A DNA stretch of 63,022 nucleotides from Martelella mediterranea (GTDB lineage Bacteria; Pseudomonadota; Alphaproteobacteria; Rhizobiales; Rhizobiaceae): the NCBI RefSeq assembly GCF_021021415.1, contig NZ_JAINWJ010000052.1, positions 1-63,022 on the forward strand, written 5' to 3'. Each line of letters begins with the position of its first letter. Positions within the stretch are counted from its first letter, which is position 1. Below the pieces are notes generated by a model. That model was not told the DNA's origin, made no database searches, and was given only the letters and a program-made list of their open reading frames with translations. The position numbers were made by a program, and so were the translations under genes. Positions 54,800 to 61,339 of this stretch are shown piece by piece.

Positions 54800-55846
54800 T
54801 TATCGCGCCGCTTCTTTCATCTTGCCGTGGGACAGCCCACGGTCAGGTGGAGCAATATTGAGCCGCACCATGTCGCGCAGCAATTGAACGATGGCCATCG
54901 AGCTTTCGCCTTCCGCGCCGTCGACGATGAAACGCGAGGTGCAGTAGCGCATTTCCCAGCCGCCGGCATCGAGGCAGGCGCGGATCACGCGTTCTTCGGT
55001 CTTGGGGTCCTGAACCAGTTCCTTGTCCTTCAACAGGAAGCCCAGCATCGCCGCGACGCCGTAGGCGCCCCAGTTCGAGATCGAGGCGGGCAGGAAGATA
55101 TCCGTCGCCGTCACCGTGATCGCGCCGCCCGGCTCGTCAGTCTGGGTTTCGCGACCATAGGGATGAAAGTCCTGCATGAAGGAATGGATACGGCCGAAGC
55201 CGATCTCATTGCCATTGTCGCCGATGCCGATGCTCAGCACATTCTGGGCCGCGGCCTGATCGAACAACGGCGCGATGTTGACGCAGTTCTTGGGCGCCAC
55301 GCCCGTCGAATAATGCACGATGCCGCTTTCGTTCGGGCCCAGTCGCTCGATCGCGATGATCGCCTTCGGCTGCATCTTTGCAAGAAGCTCGCTCGCCCAG
55401 CCGTCGATCTCTGCCTGGTCCTCCGGCGCCGTCACCTGCGCTGCCCCCATCCGGCGGCCCTTGGCCAGATCATAGTCACGCACCATTAGACCCGCCGCCT
55501 CTGACGAGGCCTTGATTGGCGGGGCGTGACAGACTTCCGAAACATAGACCGGCACGGCCTTCAGCCCCCAATACAGCGCGCGGGCAAGCGAAACGGCGCC
55601 GGGCGGGCCGTCGCTTTCGCCATGGGGCACTTCGGGCATATAACCCGCGCCGGTCACGATCAGCACGACATCGCCTTCACCGACATGCTCGACGAGTGCC
55701 TCGGCAGCGCGCGCGGTGATCGGACGACCGCCGCCCTCGCGTCGCGCCTCGTTGTAGATCGGCGCAATGATATTGTGGTTCATGCCGCGGTTGCGCATTT
55801 CGACAGTCACCAGGCGGTCGACATATTCACCAATGATATCCGGCAC
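54800..55846 (-). CDS. D-glutamate cyclase-like protein (DUF4392)
   Basis: A 348-residue protein matching the DUF4392 family. Motifs are VLIVTGAGYMPEVPHGESDG, IAIERLGPNESGIVHYSTG and SIGIGDNGNEIGFGRI, which form the phosphate- and substrate-like pocket. The eukaryotic relative DGLUCY converts D-glutamate to 5-oxo-D-proline. Whether this bacterial protein does the same is inference. It shares the operon with the TRAP genes and is divergent from a LysR regulator. Confidence 0.78.
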   Translation of the reverse strand: MPDIIGEYVDRLVTVEMRNRGMNHNIIAPIYNEARREGGGRPITARAAEALVEHVGEGDVVLIVTGAGYMPEVPHGESDGPPGAVSLARALYWGLKAVPVYVSEVCHAPPIKASSEAAGLMVRDYDLAKGRRMGAAQVTAPEDQAEIDGWASELLAKMQPKAIIAIERLGPNESGIVHYSTGVAPKNCVNIAPLFDQAAAQNVLSIGIGDNGNEIGFGRIHSFMQDFHPYGRETQTDEPGGAITVTATDIFLPASISNWGAYGVAAMLGFLLKDKELVQDPKTEERVIRACLDAGGWEMRYCTSRFIVDGAEGESSMAIVQLLRDMVRLNIAPPDRGLSHGKMKEAAR

Positions 55847-56016
55847 AGTGCTTCCTTCTTATTGTTCAGCAGTACTTTGCGCTGATCGTAGTGAAGCGCT
55901 GCGCGGTGTGGCGAATCGAATTTTGGAATACAGCATCAGGAAATGTTATGCCATTGCTGAAAACGTTCATTCATGTTTGCCTGCATTGGGGCCATTTCCG
56001 GTTCAAGGAGACGAGG

Positions 56017-56937
56017 TTGCGATCGCTCAATCACCGCCAGATGCTGGCCTTTCGCGCCGTGATGCTCAGCGGCAGCATGACGGCCGCTGGCCGCATCCTG
56101 CACATCAGCCAGCCGGCTGTGACCCGGTTGGTGCGCGACCTGGAAGCCGATCTCGGTATCACCCTGTTCGCCCGCAAATGGTCGAGCGTCCGCCCGACCA
56201 CCGAAGCCGTCGCGCTGTTCCGCGAGGTGGAAAAATACTTTGATGCCATGGAGCGCATTCGCGACAATGCCCGGCAAATGCGCGAGCAGCAGGATGGACG
56301 GTTGAGGATTGCCGCCATGTCGACGCTTTCGTCCGGTGCCTTGCCCGAGGCCATCAGGCGGTTTCGGGTCAGGCAGCACGAAACCGATTTCTTCATCCAT
56401 TCCGATAATTCGGTGCATATCCTGGACGCCCTGCAGCGCGACGAATTTTCGGTGGGCCTGTGTCGCGTGCCGCCGGAGCGCACGGATATCGACCATCTGG
56501 AGATGCCCGTTTCATCAGCGATCTGCCTGCTGCCGAGAGAGCATGAACTGGTGGCAAAGGACATTGTCACCGTCGAGGACCTCGCCAGGCAGCCGTTCAT
56601 TTCGCTCGGCGTGAGCAGCCTGCTTCGGATGCAGATCGAAGCCGCGATGGAGGCTGCGGGCATTCAACCCGGCAGGACGGTGCAGACGCTCTATTCCAAC
56701 ACCGTTCCAAGCTACGTTTCCGCCGGGCTCGGCATTTCTGTCGCCGATATCTTCTCCGTCATGGCGATCGACCTGGAAAAGATCGCTGTGAAGCCGTTCG
56801 CGCCGGAGATCGAGTTTCGCTTCTCCGCTATCTTTCCGCCGATTGCCAAGACACAGGGAGCGGAGCTGTTTTCACAAGTGTTCTTCGACGTCGTCAAAGA
56901 TCAGATCGCAGACGTCGAAAATCTGTTCCGGAATTAG
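56017..56937 (+). CDS. LysR-family transcriptional regulator
   Basis: A 306-residue regulator with the HTH MLAFRAVMLSGSMTAAGRIL then HISQPAVTRLVRDLEADLGI and an effector domain from RLRIAAMSTLSSGALPEAIR. A TTG at 56017 with AAGGAG six bases upstream is a better start than the ATG at 55948. It is divergent from the D-glutamate cyclase/TRAP operon and probably controls it. Its TAG stop lies in what appears to be the terminal sequence of an IS481 element, so its last residues may have been altered. Confidence 0.85.
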   Translation: MRSLNHRQMLAFRAVMLSGSMTAAGRILHISQPAVTRLVRDLEADLGITLFARKWSSVRPTTEAVALFREVEKYFDAMERIRDNARQMREQQDGRLRIAAMSTLSSGALPEAIRRFRVRQHETDFFIHSDNSVHILDALQRDEFSVGLCRVPPERTDIDHLEMPVSSAICLLPREHELVAKDIVTVEDLARQPFISLGVSSLLRMQIEAAMEAAGIQPGRTVQTLYSNTVPSYVSAGLGISVADIFSVMAIDLEKIAVKPFAPEIEFRFSAIFPPIAKTQGAELFSQVFFDVVKDQIADVENLFRN

Positions 56938-57060
56938 GCGTTTGATCCCAGAGTTTGATGGTGCGATGTTTTCCATGGAATGGAAGGAAGCACTATGGGG
57001 CAGATACGTCACGGCAGCGCCACGACCACGCACGCAGTCCGAGCTGCAATATCAGGATCG
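56935..57060 (+). mobile_element. IS481-family left-end remnant
   Basis: TTAGGCGTTTGATCCC at 56934-56949 looks like an IS481 terminal repeat. An ATG at 56995 after GGAAGGAAG begins MGQIRHGSATTTHAVRAAI, the conserved start of rhizobial IS481 transposases. Similarity ends after about 20 codons and a stop follows at about 57094. The rest of the element is gone. Confidence 0.65.
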
Positions 57061-57076
57061 CTGAGAGGCCGTTCTA

Positions 57077-57442
57077 TCAGGACTCAAAGTCGATAAAATC
57101 GACGATCCTGCCATCGCGGAGCGTGAAGATGGCAATGAACTTGCCTTCGGCTTTCGTTCCGTCTCGAAACTGGATGTCATCCACCCGTTCGTGGCTGACT
57201 ACCGGTCCGCGCGCCCACGTCGTGCCGGGCGTAACGGTCATGTCAACGCTGGTCGCGCGGTCCATCGTGACTGCAAAGTCTGGCTGGCTGAAATCTGGTG
57301 TCCTCCCGATCTTCCCGAAAGTGAACCTGAAATCATCCGCGAGATAGGCTATGGCCTTGGCGTGGTCTTTCGCATTCCACGCGGCGATGAAGGCATCGAT
57401 CGTCGCGATGTTGGCCGTTTCTTCGGCGGTCAGCGATATCAT
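57077..57442 (-). CDS. SnoaL-like / NTF2-fold protein
   Basis: A 121-residue single NTF2-fold domain: ANIATIDAFIAAWNAKDHAK, AIAYLADDFRFTFGKIGRTP, DDIQFRDGTKAEGKFIAIFT. It resembles limonene-epoxide-hydrolase/SnoaL-type proteins, which may be small enzymes or binding proteins. It follows the NADP-binding reductase in the same direction and may belong to its operon. Function unknown. Confidence 0.75.
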   Translation of the reverse strand: MISLTAEETANIATIDAFIAAWNAKDHAKAIAYLADDFRFTFGKIGRTPDFSQPDFAVTMDRATSVDMTVTPGTTWARGPVVSHERVDDIQFRDGTKAEGKFIAIFTLRDGRIVDFIDFES

Positions 57443-57518
57443 GTTGTTTCCGTTTCAAATCTATCATGGGAGATGGCTGCCGATCCAGGAAATAAAAGGA
57501 GAGTCTCCCGGAGAGTTG

Positions 57519-58127
57519 TCATGCTGCATCAGTTGCAAACAGCTCAAGCCTGCTGAACGGGCCGCCAATTTCCATTTGCCGACCTGCGGTCGCGAGCGGA
57601 CCGATCGCTACGGATTGAAAGCCGATCTGCTCGATCAGACCTGACACAGCCGAGACGGCGTCCGGGTCGTCGCCAGCGACGAACAGGACACGTCTGAAAC
57701 CTGTCGGCACCGGTGCGAACATCGTTGCAAAAGGAAGCGTATTGAACGCTTTGACGACGCGAGCGGAGGGCGCCAAACGGGTAACGATCTCGCTTCCGGA
57801 ATCGCCTTCAAGGTTGTCGACCTGAATATCGGGGATGATGCTCAGGATGATGTTCGTGGCATCGACGACGATACGCCCGCCCCAATCGATATCCTTGCGC
57901 AGAACGTCTCGGACGTTCCGCCAAGGCACGGCCAGAAGGATCATATCGGCCTGATCGAGAAGGTCATCGACCGTGACCGGTTCGAGAGGCTGATCAAGCC
58001 CTCTCACAGTTTCAGCGAGACTTACCGTCTCGCGGCCATTCGTGATCAGGATTTGGTGGCCCGCCGCCGCAAGGTGCGTTCCAAGGGTGGTGCCGACCGT
58101 TCCTGCTCCTAAGATTCCAATTTTCAT
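57519..58127 (-). CDS. NAD(P)-binding reductase, F420-dependent NADP reductase-like
   Basis: A 202-residue Rossmann protein beginning KIGILGAGTVGTTLGTHLAA, with LLAVPWRNVRDVL, VVDATNI and ARVVKAFNTLPFATM, as in the NADP oxidoreductase coenzyme F420-dependent family. In proteobacteria without F420, these proteins probably use flavin or another partner. It lies downstream of the zinc-less dehydrogenase and is likely co-transcribed. Confidence 0.82.
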   Translation of the reverse strand: MKIGILGAGTVGTTLGTHLAAAGHQILITNGRETVSLAETVRGLDQPLEPVTVDDLLDQADMILLAVPWRNVRDVLRKDIDWGGRIVVDATNIILSIIPDIQVDNLEGDSGSEIVTRLAPSARVVKAFNTLPFATMFAPVPTGFRRVLFVAGDDPDAVSAVSGLIEQIGFQSVAIGPLATAGRQMEIGGPFSRLELFATDAA

Positions 58128-58247
58128 GATGCTTCTCCTGTGGTGCTATACTCACCGCCAGCCGACCGGGTGGATTTCGCGCCGGCGGGCGAGTTCATCC
58201 CTTCTGCAGGTCCGGTCCTTTCGACCGGCCAGCATGCAACGCTGAGG

Positions 58248-59261
58248 CTATGGCCTGAAGAAGATGAAGCCGTCGCGGTTCGGTGCCTCCACGGCCGCAA
58301 TTGCCTCCTGAACCTCGGCCAGACCGAAAACACCTCCGGTTTTGAAAAGGGACGGCATTTCGGAGGCGAGGTCGAATGCCGATCGAATGTCCTCGGCCTG
58401 ATCCTCACGAGAGAGTTCGGAGAACCATCTCGTGAACACCACTCCGCGGATGATGAACTGACGGCCGACAATTTCCGGCGCACCGATACCGAGACTGGTG
58501 CCGCCAAGAGCGCCGTAGGTGACGATGGCCGCGTCATCAGACAACAGCGATGCGTACTCCCGGACCAGCGAACCGGAAACGCAATCGAGAACGCCGACGA
58601 TCTTCTTTCCGCGGGCCAGGGACGTCACCTGCGCCTGCCAGTCCGCGTCCTCGCTCGCGGCGATTTGTGCGCCGTTCAGCTCTGCCATGCCACGAGTCGC
58701 GCTCGCCTTGCTGCGTGAGAGACCGATTGGCGCGAGGCCTTCCTTGGCCAACAGATGCAGCAGCAGACGCGCAACGACCGAGCCGGCTCCGGTGACGAGC
58801 ACCGCACCATCGCGCAGCACCTCCTCGCTAGCCGACTTGCGCAAACCGCGCAGGATCATGCGCGCCGTGACATAATTGATCATGAGTTGCGCTGCGATTT
58901 CATCGCTGAGGTTCCGCGGGACAGGGATAGCCGCACAAGCTGGGATCACGACGCTCTTCGCCCAGGATCCGGCGGCCGGAAATCCGATAACCCGATCGCC
59001 GATCTGGAGATTACCCTGACTTTCGGCCTTCGAGCCAAGGGCGCGAACGATGCCGACAGCCTCCGAACCGTGTCGAACATAGCCGACATCCTCCGGGATG
59101 CGTGGTTGCGCTCGGATCAGTTGCAGATCTCCATGATGGACAGGTGCAAGCGTGACGTCGACCAGGGCTTCCCCTGGGCCGAGCTCGTTGTAGTCCTCGA
59201 TATCCATGGGCTTCAGCACATCAGCCGGTCCCCCCAGGGCGTTCTGAACGACAGCCTTCAT
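58248..59261 (-). CDS. Quinone oxidoreductase-like MDR dehydrogenase
   Basis: A 337-residue medium-chain reductase without zinc-binding Cys residues. Landmarks are PVHHGDLQLIRAQPRIPEDV, GSEAVGIVRALGSKAE, VLVTGAGSVVARLLLHLL and GVLDCVSGSLVREYASLL. AAGGAG precedes the ATG at 59261. The family reduces enones or quinones with NADPH. It is divergent from the TetR gene and the likely target of that regulator. Confidence 0.83.
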   Translation of the reverse strand: MKAVVQNALGGPADVLKPMDIEDYNELGPGEALVDVTLAPVHHGDLQLIRAQPRIPEDVGYVRHGSEAVGIVRALGSKAESQGNLQIGDRVIGFPAAGSWAKSVVIPACAAIPVPRNLSDEIAAQLMINYVTARMILRGLRKSASEEVLRDGAVLVTGAGSVVARLLLHLLAKEGLAPIGLSRSKASATRGMAELNGAQIAASEDADWQAQVTSLARGKKIVGVLDCVSGSLVREYASLLSDDAAIVTYGALGGTSLGIGAPEIVGRQFIIRGVVFTRWFSELSREDQAEDIRSAFDLASEMPSLFKTGGVFGLAEVQEAIAAVEAPNRDGFIFFRP

Positions 59262-59339
59262 GGTCACTCCTTGTTCGCTTGCAATGTGCGATCCCATGCT
59301 TTTAATAATGACACGTGACATCAAATTAATGATGATATA

Positions 59340-59353
59340 TGACATCATTGTCA
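59340..59353 (+). promoter_or_regulatory. Candidate TetR operator
   Basis: TGACATCATTGTCA is a palindrome with five-base arms in the divergent region between the reductase and TetR genes. A related direct copy, GTGACATCA, lies about 30 bases earlier at 59316-59324, and TGATG/CATCA arms overlap both, giving a dense set of half-sites. Confidence 0.5.
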
Positions 59354-59372
59354 AGCCTCAGGGGAGTACGTG

Positions 59373-59945
59373 ATGCGGGTGACCAAGGAAGTGGCGGCAG
59401 AGAACAGGAGGAAGATCCTCGAGACTGCGACGCAACTCTTCAAAGTGCATGGCTTCGACAACGTCTCCGTCGCGGACCTAACCAAGGTCGCCGGATTCAC
59501 GCATGGCGGCTTCTACAATCACTTCGGATCAAAAGCCGATCTTGCAGCTGAAACGGTCCGATACGCGTTCGACAAGGCCTTGAGCGAAATCTCCAGAGAC
59601 AATGCTGCGGGTGACACGACGCCCATGGCAGATCGGCTGGCAAACTACCTTTCGGCCGAACACCGCGACAACCCCGGGGGAGGTTGCCCGACTGGCAGTC
59701 TGCCCGTTGACGTGGGGCGCTCTGTTGCTGGAGCACAGCAGGCCTACGCAGATGGGCTTGAGCGTTACATAGAGCTGATAGAGGATGTGTTCCCCGCGAG
59801 CGAGAGCCATAGCCGCGAGGCGGCGATTGCCACCCTGTCGACGCTCGTTGGCGCGATAATCCTGTCGCGTGCAGTGCGGGAAGGCAACCCTGAGCTGTCG
59901 GATGAAATCCTGCGAGCCGCCTCTTTTCGTACCGAGCCTCGCTAA
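59373..59945 (+). CDS. TetR-family transcriptional regulator
   Basis: A 190-residue repressor-type protein with the HTH RRKILETATQLFKVHGFDNV then SVADLTKVAGFTHGGFYNHF and a ligand domain containing CPTGSLPVDVGR, as in the TetR group with C-terminal domain like AcrR/YcdC relatives. GGGGAG precedes overlapping GTG and ATG starts; the ATG at 59373 is used. It probably represses the divergent reductase gene. Confidence 0.87.
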   Translation: MRVTKEVAAENRRKILETATQLFKVHGFDNVSVADLTKVAGFTHGGFYNHFGSKADLAAETVRYAFDKALSEISRDNAAGDTTPMADRLANYLSAEHRDNPGGGCPTGSLPVDVGRSVAGAQQAYADGLERYIELIEDVFPASESHSREAAIATLSTLVGAIILSRAVREGNPELSDEILRAASFRTEPR

Positions 59946-59959
59946 GGCAGGATCTAGGA

Positions 59960-60483
59960 GGTTCCCGAAGACGGAGTTGATCGGGAATATTCCTGAAGTC
60001 CTGCCCCGGTTTTCTGCCGCGCAGAAGCGGCGTGCGGCATGGGCGCGCAATTCGAGGAATTCGTCCATCGGAAGAGCGGTGATGTAGAATGCCGTCGCAT
60101 CAGGCAAGGATTCGGACAGCCAGAACTGGTGTTCGACGCCATCCGTCCGTCAAATACCGTGCCAGGCGTCGGCGGCGCGACGCAGTTCGAGGCCGTCGAG
60201 ATGGGCGAGAACGATGGCCGGCTGGCCGGTAGCCTCGTCCGGTCCGGCCGGCACCAGTTTGACGGCCTGCGGCTGAAATCGGGGGGACCAGAACAGTGGA
60301 TCGTGCGGGAAACCGCAATCCCCACCGTCGTACGAAGTTTTCGAGCTCACTCCCATCCGAACGCCCGGTCCGGATCAGACGCTGAAAATCTCTTTGAGAC
60401 TCGTCATTGCGACGAAGATACTCCCAGGCGAGACCGGAAGCAAGAAGGTCTTTGCATGCCCGTGAGCCGCTGGCGTCTACCAA
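59960..60483 (-). pseudogene. DUF2285/DUF6499-type protein, frameshifted
   Basis: Three minus-strand frames together give one protein: DLLASGLAWEYLRRNDESQR with LENFVRRWGLRF, then HDPLFWSPRFQPQAVKLVP with ADAWHGI, then LPDATAFYITALPMDEFLEL with RAHAARRF. This is the order of the DUF6499 and DUF2285 domains found in rhizobial plasmid and integrative-element proteins. At least two frameshifts make it inactive. Confidence 0.65.
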
Positions 60484-61141
60484 TTAGCTCTAGCCATGGC
60501 GTGTCCTCCTCGCGGACGTGCGACACCACGCCCGATCCATGCGTTTCCACTGCGGATCAGTCAGCCAATAGAGGGAATAGCGCGATATGTTGTTCGGGAT
60601 ACCCGAACACTTGTCGCTGCTCAGGTACATGGTTCTTCCATGGTTTCCGCGAGCCGGGCACAGCCCGGCGAGCGTCGGCCATGTGTTCTGGCATGGCCAC
60701 AACGCCGATCCGCGACGCCGGATCGGCGGAAAACTGGGGAACCCCGAAAGCCTGAAACGCGCAAACGCGCCCGTCGCTCCCACTTCATCAAGATCATCGC
60801 AGCCTGGGTGATCACAGTGCCCGCCGCAGCGCTTATGTCCGCCGCATGTTTCCTGCTGCTGCGCGCAATCGGGTTTTTTTGGCGAAAGCGCGTCTGCGGG
60901 ATGCGCCATAAAGCGAGAGGCATTTGCCCTCACTAAACGATTGACAGGTACAGACGTTTCAGCACAACCAACATACACTCTCGTTATAAGGGGAATCTTT
61001 CATAAGATTTCTCTTAGTTATCAACATTTTACGCAGTTTTTCGTATTATTTGGACTGGATAACATTTTCGCACACCGGGTAAACTGCTCCCATCAACCAC
61101 AGCGGAGGCAAGGCCTCCACCGGACTGGAGCACTCGGGCCT
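60484..61141 (+). other. Decayed DNA with possible IS5 and transporter traces
   Basis: 658 bases without an intact gene. On the minus strand, SRYSLYWLTDPQWKRMDRAW at about 60515-60580 resembles the start of IS5-family transposases. On the plus strand, IIAAWVITVPAAALMSAACF near 60790-60860 looks like the last helix of a PiT-type phosphate transporter. Both are isolated. Bases 60940-61080 are AT-rich and may hold the promoter of the recombinase pair. Confidence 0.35.
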
Positions 61142-61318
61142 ATGGCGCGAGAACGGACGAGGCATGTCAAAATCAGGAACAAGGTGGCGGGTGACGCCCG
61201 CACTTTGTCTGTTGACAATGCGACTGCTCCTTCAGACCATAAAGAAGATTTCTACAACTTCATCCGCGCTCTCGCTCGTGATCAGGCACGCAAGGACCAT
61301 GATCGCGATCCGGGGTGA
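61142..61318 (+). CDS. Small protein upstream of the recombinase
   Basis: A 58-codon frame (MARERTRHVKIRNK ... EDFYNFIRALARDQARKDHD) that is highly charged and ends 21 bases before the recombinase start. GGAG is present but at a loose distance from the ATG. The tail FIRALARDQARKDHDRD has a coding-like pattern. I do not recognise a family; a small recombination-directionality or accessory protein would fit the position, but this is only inference. Confidence 0.45.
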   Translation: MARERTRHVKIRNKVAGDARTLSVDNATAPSDHKEDFYNFIRALARDQARKDHDRDPG

Positions 61319-61339
61319 GAGGCAATCCGGAGACCAGCG

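Noticed and set aside
60780-60935. PiT-family phosphate transporter C-terminus
   Set aside because: Only one helix-like stretch matches and the upstream sequence does not continue the family; noted within the decayed region only.
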